Below are positions 29,348 through 38,498 of a DNA stretch of 64,000 nucleotides, one piece after another (within the stretch, counting starts at the first letter, position 1; every line of letters begins with the position of its first letter). The notes beneath the pieces are model-generated. The model ran no database searches. It worked only from the letters and a program-made list of their open reading frames with translations, and was not told where the DNA came from. The translations under genes were made by a program, and so were the position numbers. Location: positions 79,305-143,304 of the forward strand of contig NZ_JADEWN010000005.1 of NCBI RefSeq assembly GCF_015207655.1, in the 5' to 3' direction. This stretch comes from Gloeocapsopsis crepidinum LEGE 06123 (GTDB taxonomy: Bacteria > Cyanobacteriota > Cyanobacteriia > Cyanobacteriales > Chroococcidiopsidaceae).

Positions 29348-29395
29348 ACTGGAAATCCAGTTTGTTGTCAAATAGGCGCAACTGAGAACAGTTGC
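29348..29395. promoter_or_regulatory. Two perfect hairpins between petB and ctpA
   Basis: ACTGGA-AA-TCCAGT (29348-29361) and GCAACTG-AGAA-CAGTTGC (29378-29395) lie 17 nt apart in the divergent promoter region, about 90-140 nt upstream of petB. On the petB strand a TTGACA word lies between them. They may be leader structures or protein sites; no known regulator motif is matched. Confidence 0.35.
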
Positions 29396-29523
29396 AGGCG
29401 CTTTGTACTTTCCTTAATGGAGGTCAGCAGATGGATTTGACTGCACTCGTACTATAAAAAAAGTAACATAATCGAGAGAAGGATTTCATAATTCGGGGCG
29501 GCAACCAAGGTTAGATAGGCGTG

Positions 29524-30762
29524 ATGTATAAAAAAGTGTTTCAGATTGGGCTACTCGCAATTTTGCCAATTTTACTAGCTGTAACTTGTTGGGTTCAACC
29601 AGCAGCAGCATTAACAGAGGAACAAAAGCTAGTATCCGAAGCTTGGCGAATGGTCAATCGCGTGTATCTGGATGACACTTTTAATCATCAAAACTGGTCA
29701 ATGCTGCGGCTGAAGACATTGAAGCAGCCTTTAAAAGATCGAGAAGCAGCGTACGAAGCCATCCAAAAAATGTTAGCAACCTTGGACGATCCGTTCACGC
29801 GATTTTTGAAACCAGAGCAGTATCGTAGTTTACAAGTCAATACATCAGGCGAATTGACAGGAGTCGGATTGCAAATTGCACTTGAGCCAAAAACAGGACA
29901 ACTGGAAGTCGTTGCCCCGATCGCTGGTTCTCCGGCAGAAAAAGCAGGAATTCGCCCTCACGATCGCATCCTCGCAATTGATGGTGTTTTGACGACTGAA
30001 CTGACGCTTGACGAATCTGCAGCACGGATGCGCGGTCCAGCAGGTAGTAAAGTGTCTTTAGTCCTTCAGCACCCACCAACTGAGGAAAGTACCGAAATTC
30101 AACTTGTGCGATCGCGCATTGAATTAAATCCTGTTGTCGCAGAGTTACGAAATGTTACAGAGGCTCTCAAAATTGGTTATCTTCGCTTAACACAATTTAA
30201 TGCAAATGCCACAATGGAGCTTGCTCATGCGATCGCCAATCTCGAAAAACAAGGTGCAAATGCTTATATTCTTGATTTGCGTAACAATCCAGGAGGTTTA
30301 TTGCAAGCAGGCATTGAGATTGCGCGTTTGTGGTTAGATGAAGGTACAATCGTTTATACAGTTAATCGTCAAGGTATCCAAGGTAGTTTTGAAGCTTTCG
30401 GTTCAGCAATCACAACAGATCCACTCGTCGTTTTAGTCAATCAAGGAACAGCGAGTGCAAGTGAAATTTTAGCAGGCGCACTACAAGATAACGGACGTGC
30501 CCAAATTATTGGCGAGACAACTTTCGGTAAAGGCTTAATTCAGTCGCTGTTTAATTTATCAGATGGTTCAGGTTTAGCAGTGACAGTCGCTAAGTACGAA
30601 ACTCCACAGCATCGCGATATCAACAAGCTCGGTATTACACCTGATTTGGTAGTACTACAAGACCCGATTACCCGCGAAAAGATAGCAACCGAAGCAGATC
30701 AGCAATATTTAGCTGCAGTAGAACAGTTTACAACACATTCAGTCTTAGCAGGTAAGTCTTGA
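29524..30762 (+). CDS. ctpA: Carboxyl-terminal processing protease
   Basis: CtpA is a periplasmic/lumenal serine protease (S41) that in cyanobacteria trims the C-terminus of D1 (PsbA) to allow assembly of the oxygen-evolving cluster. From the ATG at 29524 it has 412 residues and a signal peptide (ILLAVTCWVQPAAA). A PDZ domain spans about 95-180. The catalytic Ser lies in QGTASASEILAGAL and the Lys in ETTFGKGLIQS. It is divergent from petB. Cyanobacteria carry several paralogues, so the specific D1 role is likely but not certain. Confidence 0.92.
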   Translation: MYKKVFQIGLLAILPILLAVTCWVQPAAALTEEQKLVSEAWRMVNRVYLDDTFNHQNWSMLRLKTLKQPLKDREAAYEAIQKMLATLDDPFTRFLKPEQYRSLQVNTSGELTGVGLQIALEPKTGQLEVVAPIAGSPAEKAGIRPHDRILAIDGVLTTELTLDESAARMRGPAGSKVSLVLQHPPTEESTEIQLVRSRIELNPVVAELRNVTEALKIGYLRLTQFNANATMELAHAIANLEKQGANAYILDLRNNPGGLLQAGIEIARLWLDEGTIVYTVNRQGIQGSFEAFGSAITTDPLVVLVNQGTASASEILAGALQDNGRAQIIGETTFGKGLIQSLFNLSDGSGLAVTVAKYETPQHRDINKLGITPDLVVLQDPITREKIATEADQQYLAAVEQFTTHSVLAGKS

Positions 30763-30764
30763 AC

Positions 30765-30882
30765 TAGGGGTGAGGGGTGAGGAGTGAGTTTTGAATCCTC
30801 AAGAGTTTTGTTCGCGAAGAAAAGTGCCGGAGGCATTCATTAAAGGAATTTTCTTAACTCAACACTTCACGACTCATAACTC
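30765..30882. repeat. Dispersed repeat with TTCGCGAA and CCGGAGGCATT words
   Basis: This contains GGGGTGAGGGGTGAGGAGTGAG, then TTGTTCGCGAAGAAAAG, GCCGGAGGCATTCATT and CTCAACACTTCACGACTC, in the same order as at 18960-19095. It fills the spacer between convergent ctpA and the MBL-fold gene. Confidence 0.5.
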
Positions 30883-30884
30883 TC

Positions 30885-31610
30885 TTAAAGTGGGGCTTTA
30901 GACTGCACCAATGTTGATAAATCTAAAGCTGCCAATCGCTGGTAGGCTTGTGCAATGACTTTCTGACCGCGGAGAAAACCAGTATTAGCACCAGGACAAA
31001 TATATTGGAGTGTGTCTGGAGTAAAGCGCTGTAAGATTTTTTCTATGCTACTTATTTGGCGTCGCCAGTGAAAGGTTTTTGCGGTGCGTAGTGGCATTGG
31101 TTCACCTTGCTGATTTGGTAACAAATGGCGTCCAGAGAACAAAACACCACCATGACTGCGGTAGTAAAGACAAGCTGAGCCAGGAGAGTGCCCTGGCGTC
31201 CAAATCGCTTGAGTAGTTGGGCTAAGAGTTATCTGATCTTGAAAAGAAGTGAGTGAAACTCCAGGAAGTAAATAAGCTTCCTGTTCTTGAATCACAACTT
31301 GACAGTTCAAAGTTTTTTGAAGTTCTTTTGTTCTGCCAATTGCGCCTCGGTGTGTGAGAAACAGCCACATCACGCCTGAAAGAGATTGCAAAAATTGTTG
31401 AATATCTTCATTCCAAGGAGGACAATCTATCAGGATATTCGCATCGTTTTCTACAATGAGATAAGCGGTTCCTCCTAAAGTGTCCCGATTAGGTGGGAAA
31501 ACAAAAACATCCTTCCAAATCTCCTGTGGTGGTTTGGAAACGCGACTCGCTTGCTTCGGCAATGAGTTTTGGGCGCTATTATGGGCAAGCTGTTCGGGAT
31601 TTTGATTCAC
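30885..31610 (-). CDS. Degenerate metallo-beta-lactamase fold protein
   Basis: A 241-residue protein of the MBL fold, read from a GTG (NQNPEQLA). Fold landmarks are VENDANILIDCPPWN (first strand pair), WLFLTHRGAIGRTKEL (where active enzymes have HxHxDH), TPGHSPGSACLYY (third-ligand motif GHSPG) and GGVLFSGRHLLP (where active enzymes have GD). The HxHxDH cluster is reduced to a single His and the bridging Asp is Arg, so a normal dinuclear hydrolase site cannot form. It is probably a non-hydrolytic or repurposed member. Confidence 0.7.
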   Translation of the reverse strand: MNQNPEQLAHNSAQNSLPKQASRVSKPPQEIWKDVFVFPPNRDTLGGTAYLIVENDANILIDCPPWNEDIQQFLQSLSGVMWLFLTHRGAIGRTKELQKTLNCQVVIQEQEAYLLPGVSLTSFQDQITLSPTTQAIWTPGHSPGSACLYYRSHGGVLFSGRHLLPNQQGEPMPLRTAKTFHWRRQISSIEKILQRFTPDTLQYICPGANTGFLRGQKVIAQAYQRLAALDLSTLVQSKAPL

Positions 31611-31831
31611 TGGGCAGCGCTCGTGGGTGACAATGTGTTAGAGATCTCGGCGTTTAGGGAAAAAGGTGTGTAGGTCTACTTGAGTAAAGGAGCGAGGGAG
31701 TAGGAGCACAAGGAGCGAGGGAAGAAAAATAATCTATCTCTGCTTTACAAAGACACTTCTAGCCTCTCAATTCTTTATAGCTAAAGCAATTCTGACAAGT
31801 TGGACCACTTTTTAAATTAACTAAAATCAGC

Positions 31832-33313
31832 ATGAACTTTTGGCTTCTCCTCCTCCTGGGAATTTTTACATACTTGATTGTGCAGCGTAGCGTCAAGAGG
31901 ATTACACGCACACCAGTATGGATTTTGTGGCTGGTTCTCATGACACCAGCATTCATCTGGAGTGCTTGGGTGGCAAGTGTTGGTCCAGATCAGCCGCTAC
32001 CGTTAATATTAGTTATTGGACCTTTTATCGTTTGCCCGATTTTGTACTGGCTGCTCATTCAGTGGGGTCGCAGAGACTCAAATACTTCTTCCTCAACGTC
32101 GTCAAATGAATCTCCCCCACAGAGCAAACCTACAGTTATAGAAACTGAACCAGCAGCACCACTGCGACCAATTGACCAAAACGAAGAAACACAATTGCGT
32201 AATTGCTTTCCTTGGTCGATATATTACATTCATAATATCGAGTATCGACCTCAAGCAGTTATTTGCTATGGACAGTTACGAACGACACCTGCTGCTGCTT
32301 ACCAACGAATTCGGGAAAATATTCAAGCTCAATTTGGCGATCGCTTTCAGGTTGTCTTGCAAGAAGGTTTGAACGGTAAACCATTTTTTGCCTTGGTGCC
32401 AAATCCTCGAGCACGGGCAAGTCGCGCTCAACAAAAATTAACTCGACCTGTTCTAGCACTAGGACTTGTATTAGCAACTCTGGTGACAACGACTATCGTT
32501 GGCGTGCAAATTGCTGGTGCTAATATCACAACTCTTGGCTCAGATCCTAGTGTTTTGTGGCAAGGATTGCCGTATTCACTGGCGTTGATGACTATTTTGG
32601 CTATTCACGAACTGGGACACTATAGTGCAGCACGGTACTACAAAATTCGCGCAACACTGCCGTATTTTATTCCTGTGCCATTTTTCTTGGGAACCTTTGG
32701 GGCGTTTATTCAAATGCGTAGTCCAGTTCCTAACCGTAAAGCATTGTTTGATGTTAGTATTGCTGGTCCCATTGCTGGATTTATCGCGACAATTCCTTTT
32801 CTACTATGGGGTTTAGCCAATTCTACAATCGTGCCGCTACCAGAACAATCCAATTTATTAGACCCAAACGCACTTAACCCAAATTATTCGCTGTTACTCG
32901 CAATTCTTAGCAAACTGATGCTAGGCGCTGATCTAACAACCAATACAGCTATCAACCTTCATCCTGTAGCGTTTGCTGGATTTTTAGGATTAGTCGTGAC
33001 AGCATTAAATCTGATGCCAGTCGGACAACTTGATGGCGGACATATCGTTCACGCCATGTTTGGACAACGTAAAGCGATCGTTGTTAGTCAAATTGCGAGA
33101 TTCTTGGTATTAGCACTTGCTTTACTACAACCTGGATTTTTACTGTGGGCGATTATTCTGTTCTTTATGCCTATTTATGACGAACCCGCGTTAAACGATG
33201 TCACAGAACTTGATAATCTGCGTGACTTTTTGGGTTTGTTAGCTTTGGCTATCTTAGTTGTGATTATCTTACCAGTGCCTAATGCGATCGCGCAGTTGTT
33301 GCAAATTGGTTAG
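31832..33313 (+). CDS. Site-2-type membrane metalloprotease (M50)
   Basis: A 493-residue intramembrane protease. The zinc motif is HELGH (H259, E260, H263) within a TM helix, and the third ligand is in LNLMPVGQLDGGH near residue 405, both as in S2P/RseP-family proteases. Two N-terminal TM helices and a cytosolic Ser/Pro-rich segment precede a 110-residue soluble domain. This architecture is that of the EGY-like S2P proteases of cyanobacteria and chloroplasts, which lack a PDZ domain. Substrates could include anti-sigma factors, but none is adjacent. Confidence 0.88.
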   Translation: MNFWLLLLLGIFTYLIVQRSVKRITRTPVWILWLVLMTPAFIWSAWVASVGPDQPLPLILVIGPFIVCPILYWLLIQWGRRDSNTSSSTSSNESPPQSKPTVIETEPAAPLRPIDQNEETQLRNCFPWSIYYIHNIEYRPQAVICYGQLRTTPAAAYQRIRENIQAQFGDRFQVVLQEGLNGKPFFALVPNPRARASRAQQKLTRPVLALGLVLATLVTTTIVGVQIAGANITTLGSDPSVLWQGLPYSLALMTILAIHELGHYSAARYYKIRATLPYFIPVPFFLGTFGAFIQMRSPVPNRKALFDVSIAGPIAGFIATIPFLLWGLANSTIVPLPEQSNLLDPNALNPNYSLLLAILSKLMLGADLTTNTAINLHPVAFAGFLGLVVTALNLMPVGQLDGGHIVHAMFGQRKAIVVSQIARFLVLALALLQPGFLLWAIILFFMPIYDEPALNDVTELDNLRDFLGLLALAILVVIILPVPNAIAQLLQIG

Positions 33314-33376
33314 TAGGAAGCAGTTAGCACTTAGCTATTAGCAGTTAGCAAGTGAATAAAATTGGGGGAGGGATTG

Positions 33377-34747
33377 ATGCAAGAACCTATTCATGTCATT
33401 GGTGGGGGACTCGCAGGCACAGAAGCCGCTTGGCAAATTGCCACTTTGGGAGTGCCTGTAATTTTACATGAAATGCGTCCTACAAGGTTTAGTCCAGCAC
33501 ATCACTCACAAGAGTTAGCTGAGTTGGTGTGTAGTAATTCATTTGGGGCACAAGCAAGCGATCGCGCGGCTGGTTTATTACACGAAGAACTACGCCGTTT
33601 GGGTTCTGTTGTAATTTCTAAAGCTGACGAACACGCGGTTCCTGCAGGTGGCGCATTAGCGGTGGATAGAGGACGCTTTAGCCACGATTTAACGGAAACT
33701 CTGGCAAATCACCCTTTGATTGAATTACGACGGGGAGAAGTACCAGAAATTCCGCAATCGGGCGTTGTTGTCCTCGCAACTGGTCCTTTAACGAGTCCTG
33801 CTTTAGCCGAAGAGTTGCGGCGTTTCACAGGGATGGAATACCTCAGCTTTTTTGACGCTGCTAGCCCAATTGTGGTTGGTGAATCAATTAATCGCGATAT
33901 TGCTTTTCTGGCTTCGCGTTACGACAAAGGCGATGCGGCATATCTCAATTGTCCGATGAATCGCGAACAGTATCTTCAGTTTTGGCAAGAACTATGTATA
34001 GCGGAACAAACTGAACTGAAAGACTTTGAACGCGAAACCGCAAAATTCTTTGAAGCGTGTTTACCAATTGAGGAATTAGCACGGCGTGGCGAAGATACCA
34101 TGCGCTACGGTCCCCTCAAGCCTGTAGGGTTATTTGACGCGCGTTTGGGAGACTTCCGTGCCCCAGAAAATCAATCGAAGCGTCCTTATGCGGTGGTGCA
34201 GCTGCGTCAAGAAGATAAGGCAGGTAAGCTGTGGAACATGGTAGGTTTTCAGACAAATCTCCGTTGGGGCGAACAAAAACGAATATTTCAGTTGATTCCT
34301 GGTTTAGAAAATGCAGAATTTGTGCGGCTGGGTGTGATGCACCGCAATACTTTTATCAACGCCCCAGAGTTACTATTACCAACTTTGCAGTTTAAACACC
34401 GTGCGACTTTACTCGCTGCGGGACAGTTAATTGGTACAGAGGGTTACACCGCTGCTGCTGCTGGTGGTTGGTTAGCAGGAACAAATGCGGCGCGGCTAGT
34501 GTTGGGGAAAGAAGCCTTAAGTTTGCCACCAACAACGATGATGGGGGCTTTGTTTGAGTTTATTAGTTCTGCTTCACCGAAGCATTTTCAACCAATGCCT
34601 CCCAATTTTGGGATTTTACCAGATTTAGCAGAGAGAATCAAAAATAAGCAACAAAGGTATGGAATGTATCGCGATCGCGCTTTAAATGACCTGAATTGCT
34701 GGCAGGTAGAGAATATACTACACAACACAATTCAAGTTGCTGTTTAA
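33377..34747 (+). CDS. trmFO: tRNA (m5U54) methyltransferase, folate-dependent
   Basis: TrmFO methylates U54 in the tRNA T-loop using methylenetetrahydrofolate and FAD. The ATG at 33377 follows GGGGAGG; the in-frame TTG at 33362 overlaps that ribosome-binding site and is unlikely. The 456-residue product has the FAD-binding start [16 protein letters not shown], then the SNSFGA segment, [10 protein letters not shown], and a C-terminal [16 protein letters not shown] second FAD motif. It is followed by hairpin repeats. Confidence 0.95.
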   Translation: MQEPIHVIGGGLAGTEAAWQIATLGVPVILHEMRPTRFSPAHHSQELAELVCSNSFGAQASDRAAGLLHEELRRLGSVVISKADEHAVPAGGALAVDRGRFSHDLTETLANHPLIELRRGEVPEIPQSGVVVLATGPLTSPALAEELRRFTGMEYLSFFDAASPIVVGESINRDIAFLASRYDKGDAAYLNCPMNREQYLQFWQELCIAEQTELKDFERETAKFFEACLPIEELARRGEDTMRYGPLKPVGLFDARLGDFRAPENQSKRPYAVVQLRQEDKAGKLWNMVGFQTNLRWGEQKRIFQLIPGLENAEFVRLGVMHRNTFINAPELLLPTLQFKHRATLLAAGQLIGTEGYTAAAAGGWLAGTNAARLVLGKEALSLPPTTMMGALFEFISSASPKHFQPMPPNFGILPDLAERIKNKQQRYGMYRDRALNDLNCWQVENILHNTIQVAV

Positions 34748-34776
34748 ATATTATCGTTGTGAATCGCAGACGCCCT

Positions 34777-34892
34777 CTGACTAAAGTCAGGGGCTACTTA
34801 AGCGAAGTGTACCTTCGTACACTACCAACAAGAACATTAGCGGTCAGTCCACGGAGGTGGACTTTGTTTGTGTAGCAGCGAATTCATTCGCT
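34777..34892. repeat. Multi-hairpin repeat, copy A (four hairpins)
   Basis: Four mini-hairpins in a row: CTGACT-AA-AGTCAG (34777-34790), AGTGTAC-CTTC-GTACACT (34806-34823), AGTCCAC-GGAG-GTGGACT (34846-34863) and AGCGAAT-TC-ATTCGCT (34877-34892). The same architecture with different but self-complementary stems occurs at three other places in the window. Confidence 0.75.
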
Positions 34893-34970
34893 AAGCTTTT
34901 TTGCAAAGAGCCAACTCAAAGAAACCGCAGCAATGCCTTTACCAGCGAAGAGTTCTGCATAATCAAATTT

Positions 34971-35588
34971 ATGAATATCAGCTTTTTGCTGCAAGGTATT
35001 ATTCTCGGCTTTTCAATTGCAGCACCAGTAGGACCAATTGGGGTATTATGCATCCGACGTACTCTCACGTACGGGCGTACTGCGGGTTTAGTTTCGGGTT
35101 TGGGTGCGGCGACAGCTGATGCTTTTTATGGTTGCATTGCTGGTTTTGGATTAACTCTGATTTCTAATTTTTTAGTTAATCAACAGCTATGGTTTCGCGT
35201 AATTGGCGGAATCTTTCTCTGTTATCTCGGTATTAAAACATTCTTGAGTAAACCAGCAGAAGTTTCTACTTCGGTTAAAAGTAATAGTTTATTCGGTAAT
35301 TATGCTTCTACATTGTTTCTGACATTAACTAATCCTGTAACAATTCTTTCGTTCGTGGCAATTTTTGCGGGGTTGGGAGTGATAGAAGGAAGTTATTTTG
35401 ATGCAATAATCTTAGTGATAGGTGTGTTTGTTGGTTCAGCTTTATGGTGGTTGTTTCTCAGTTTTGGGATTGATGTTTTGAGATCGCGCTTTTCTCAACG
35501 CGGTTTTGTCTGGATTAACAGAATTTCAGGAATGATTCTTGTAGTGTTTGGTGCGATCGCCTCTGTTGCTACGCTGAGTGAAATCTGA
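34971..35588 (+). CDS. LysE-family exporter
   Basis: A 205-residue membrane protein from the ATG at 34971 (MNISFLLQGIILGFSIAAPVGPIG). An in-frame extension back to 34857 is repeat DNA and should be excluded. It has about six TM helices. The N-terminal APVGPIGVLCIRRTL motif and the central LTNPVTILSFVAIFAGLG motif are the LysE/RhtB signatures, the two inverted-repeat halves of that fold. The substrate is probably an amino acid or small metabolite. It follows copy A of the hairpin repeat. Confidence 0.85.
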   Translation: MNISFLLQGIILGFSIAAPVGPIGVLCIRRTLTYGRTAGLVSGLGAATADAFYGCIAGFGLTLISNFLVNQQLWFRVIGGIFLCYLGIKTFLSKPAEVSTSVKSNSLFGNYASTLFLTLTNPVTILSFVAIFAGLGVIEGSYFDAIILVIGVFVGSALWWLFLSFGIDVLRSRFSQRGFVWINRISGMILVVFGAIASVATLSEI

Positions 35589-35645
35589 GAAAGAGTGTTT
35601 GATAGAACACAATGCTTACTAGTAGCTCGTTACTAAATTACTAAT

Positions 35646-35897
35646 ATGTTTTCAACAACAAAATTAGAAGATTATTTTGAGGTTTTATCTTCAGATGACA
35701 TCCGCTTGAAGGGACACCGCATTTCGTCTCAATCCAGCAATTGATATACTGCGTGTAGGCGATCCTAGCACGCCAAGTCTAGGAACCCTCGACCCCGATG
35801 TGTTGTAATAGGTCAATTAGCACAGGATCTACTTTTAATTTGGGAGACAACTGAAGCAGAAGAGTGGATAGATCAACTCGATTGGCTTCTCTTCTAA
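35646..35897 (+). pseudogene. Decayed DUF433/DUF5615 toxin-antitoxin pair
   Basis: Frame 1 reads MFSTTKLEDYFEVLSSDDIR then LKGHRI, the N-terminus of a DUF433 antitoxin, and stops at 35744. In another frame the DNA reads AFRLNPAIDILRVGDPSTP then SLGTLDPDVL, part of a DUF5615 PIN-like toxin, and stops at 35808. A third stretch reads VIGQLAQDLLLIWETTEAEE then WIDQLDWLLF, the toxin C-terminus. At least two internal deletions have fused the pair. The fragments resemble the A-subtype (NPAIDILRVG) rather than the intact pair just downstream, so it is not a recent duplicate of it. Confidence 0.7.
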
Positions 35898-36076
35898 AAA
35901 ATTATTGCTATTTTTGCTTACCTTTGAATAAAGCTTGCGATCGCATTCATCGTTCTAATTTGAGAAGGGCGATCATATTAGAAATATCTTTTGTTTAGTT
36001 AGGGGCGATTCCAACAAGAAACAAATTTACAAAGTTAATCGATTAAGATAAGGTTGTATGCCTTAATTTAATCAAA

Positions 36077-36403
36077 ATGTCTCAGTTATCAGTAATTAAA
36101 GAGCATATTGAAATCACTCCTGGTATTTGTGGTGGTAAGCCTCGAATCACAGGACATCGAATCAAAGTACAAGATATTGCTATTTGGCATGAACGAATGG
36201 GAATGTCTCCTGATGAAATTGTGTTTCAATATCCCAGTATTACTTTATCAGACGTTTATGCGGCTTTAGCCTACTATCACGATCATCTTGAAAAAATCAG
36301 ACAACAGATTCAAGAAGACGAAGCTTTTGCTAGAGAGTTGCAAGCTAAACATCCCTCTCTAGTGCAACAAAAGCTCAAAGATATGCATGGTAGAGAAAAT
36401 TAA
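36077..36403 (+). CDS. DUF433 antitoxin-like protein
   Basis: A 108-residue protein of the DUF433 family, a winged-helix-type DNA-binding antitoxin family related to VapB45-like proteins. The signature ICGGKPRITGHRIKVQDIA spans about residues 17-35 and MSPDEIVFQYPSITLSDVYAALAYYHDH follows. The basic, Gln-rich C-terminus overlaps the toxin gene by 17 bp in another frame, so translation is coupled. It probably autoregulates the pair. Confidence 0.85.
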   Translation: MSQLSVIKEHIEITPGICGGKPRITGHRIKVQDIAIWHERMGMSPDEIVFQYPSITLSDVYAALAYYHDHLEKIRQQIQEDEAFARELQAKHPSLVQQKLKDMHGREN

Positions 36404-36722
36404 GTTTCATTTAGATGAAAATGTTAGTAATGCTGTTGCAGAGGGTTTACGTAGAAGAGGTATAGACTTAACTACAACATTAGAAGCAGCTTTAATCGGT
36501 GTTTCGGATGACACTCAGCTAGAATTTGCTTTGTCCCAAAAAAGGGTAATTTTTACTCAAGACACTGATTTTCTGAGAATACATCAAACTGGCACTCATC
36601 ATGCTGGTATTGTTTTCTGTTCGCAAGGAAGTAAATCTATCGGAGAAATAATTAAAGGATTAGTATTAATTTGGGAGTTGTTAGAACCTGAAGCAATCTA
36701 CAACCGCATTGAGTTTCTTTAA
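36387..36722 (+). CDS. DUF5615 PIN-like toxin
   Basis: A 111-residue PIN-like ribonuclease candidate. KFHLDENVSNAVAEGLRRRG supplies the first acidic residues, FALSQKRVIFTQDTDFLRI carries the TxDxDF acid cluster, and GIVFCSQGSKSIGEIIKGL completes the fold, as in DUF5615 toxins paired with DUF433. Likely activity is Mg-dependent RNA cleavage, inferred from the family. The ATG (36387) lies inside the antitoxin gene. A HIP1 octamer in an AAAA/TTTT frame (36721-36738) follows and may act as a small terminator. Confidence 0.83.
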   Translation: MVEKIKFHLDENVSNAVAEGLRRRGIDLTTTLEAALIGVSDDTQLEFALSQKRVIFTQDTDFLRIHQTGTHHAGIVFCSQGSKSIGEIIKGLVLIWELLEPEAIYNRIEFL

Positions 36723-36793
36723 AATGCGATCGCGTTTTAGTTAACTATATTTAATTTGCTATTAAAACATTGCATTTACATCAATACTTTTCT

Positions 36794-38122
36794 TTATCTA
36801 TTACTGCTTTGTAAGAGTGAAATTAATGTATTTTGCTGCAACCATCCACACAGATTTATACTTGCCGAGTTGTATTGCTTCGATTTGTACTCACCACTTT
36901 GAATTTCAGCAGCAAGACTACCACTCAACCTTGATTTATCTTTAATCAAGTCTTCAAACATAGCTAGTGGTAGTAAGATACTTTCAACTTCTACATCATC
37001 CTCGCTGAAAATGATAGTTTCAAGTCTAAATCGATAACCTGACCATCTAATAGTAGGTAGTTTGTTTACACTACTTTGCAAGCTTTGTATTATATTGTAT
37101 CGCTCAGGATCAGGATTTTTCTCTTGATATACGATCCACCAGTAAACATTGTGTCTAACAAAATGCTTTCCATTACCGTTAGTACACACCTCGACTTCCA
37201 CGCCATCTACATCTAAAAACTGACGAGTCATTTCTCTAGCTTCACCTTCAGCCATTGGTTCTAATTCTTCCCATGGTTCAACTTTAATTACATCCTTATT
37301 CTTCCGCTTGTTAAGCTGAGAGTTATCAACCCGCTCAATAGGAATCGGATCGTGTTCCAAGGCTTCTAGACTGGGAATGTCTTCCTTAAGTGCTGGTACG
37401 TCTTCTAGAAGCTGCTCTAGTTGTGAATGACTAAAAGCCATAAACTCAATACCCGCAACAGATTTATGCGTTGCATTGTGCATGAAGTCAACTAAACTTG
37501 GAAAAGGGGATAAGTCAATTTGGATACCGTTATATTTTGTTTGCCAGTACCCAAATTTTCCAAAAGATTTAGGTTCGGTGTGATACTCTTTCCACTTCAA
37601 CGCACTAACCTTTTTATTGCTCGTACATAAGATACTCCGAATACTCCCTGATACACCACGCCTACCGTAGACAGGATATACCAAATGTACAGTCGGAGGG
37701 TCTTCGCCAGAAATAGGGTTAAAGCCAAGTATCATTGCGTTCAACTTGGCTATCTGCTGAAGGCTTTGTTGCAGTGCTGTCTCAACAGGAGTTAGTTTTC
37801 TAACTGGTACTACGACTTTTGTCCAGTTTAGTGGCGGCTTGTATCGCTGAATGAATTCGTTTTCGAGGCTTGAGAGAATACTTAGATTATTACTGCAAGT
37901 TAGCCAGCTAATGCTTACACAGTCTTTCCGATTAAATCTTTTTAGCTGTTTAAACCTGTGATGTTCTCGCCACCGCTTGAATAAGTTAACAGTTCTACCA
38001 ATATAAAGAATTTGTCCTTTGCTATCAGATACAAAGTAGATAGCTGCACAAGTAGGTAAGCTGTCTTTGTCTGCCAAATAAACTGATGGTAGTGTGGACA
38101 GATTGATGTTTTGTATCAACAT
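36794..38122 (-). CDS. GIY-YIG domain protein with large C-terminal region
   Basis: A 442-residue protein. Residues about 22-110 form a GIY-YIG endonuclease domain: AAIYFVSDSKGQILYIGRT, then the Arg-containing NLFKRWREHH and the acidic LENEFIQRYKPPLN, so the catalytic Tyr, Arg and Glu are present. The remaining 330 residues are unrelated to known repair nucleases. They contain a charged linker (NKRKNKDVIKVEPWEE) and a region with QFLDVDGVEVEVCTNGNGKH. It could be a nuclease acting on host or foreign DNA. It lies beside tRNA-Arg and the toxin-antitoxin pair, which suggests an accessory insert. Confidence 0.75.
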   Translation of the reverse strand: MLIQNINLSTLPSVYLADKDSLPTCAAIYFVSDSKGQILYIGRTVNLFKRWREHHRFKQLKRFNRKDCVSISWLTCSNNLSILSSLENEFIQRYKPPLNWTKVVVPVRKLTPVETALQQSLQQIAKLNAMILGFNPISGEDPPTVHLVYPVYGRRGVSGSIRSILCTSNKKVSALKWKEYHTEPKSFGKFGYWQTKYNGIQIDLSPFPSLVDFMHNATHKSVAGIEFMAFSHSQLEQLLEDVPALKEDIPSLEALEHDPIPIERVDNSQLNKRKNKDVIKVEPWEELEPMAEGEAREMTRQFLDVDGVEVEVCTNGNGKHFVRHNVYWWIVYQEKNPDPERYNIIQSLQSSVNKLPTIRWSGYRFRLETIIFSEDDVEVESILLPLAMFEDLIKDKSRLSGSLAAEIQSGEYKSKQYNSASINLCGWLQQNTLISLLQSSNR

Positions 38123-38363
38123 CCTGTTATAACTTAAACAGTATATTTAAACACTTACAAATAATGACAAGATGTACGTAACTAAGACTAGGTAAGCTTG
38201 TTACGCACACTTAAATTATACCCAATTACTAAGTAATAATGCATATTTAGATAATATTGCGATATTTTTTATACTAAGTTAGGGAAAATTGCGATCGCTT
38301 CCCAACACAATTAATTTGATCGCACCTCAAGCCGCGAGAAATGCTATGCTTTTATAGAGACAA

Positions 38364-38436
38364 GGGCATGTAGCTCAGTGGATAGAGCATTAGATTCCGG
38401 TTCTAAGGGTCGGGGGTTCGAATCCCTCCATGCTCG
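38364..38436 (+). tRNA. trnR-CCG: tRNA-Arg (anticodon CCG)
   Basis: A full cloverleaf of 73 nt. The acceptor GGGCATG pairs with CATGCTC, D-stem GCTC/GAGC, anticodon stem TTAGA/TCTAA with loop TTCCGGT (anticodon CCG), and T-arm GGGGG-TTCGAAT-CCCTC. The discriminator is G and the CCA end is not encoded. It reads CGG codons. Confidence 0.95.
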
Positions 38437-38498
38437 TAATAAGAGTTGATTCTCTAGATAAAGGCAAGAATTGGTATATGCCCAATTTGATGGCTTCG

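Noticed and set aside
29340..29372. Classical sigma-70 promoter for petB (TTGACA)
   Set aside because: The TTGACA is present but no acceptable -10 follows at 16-18 nt.
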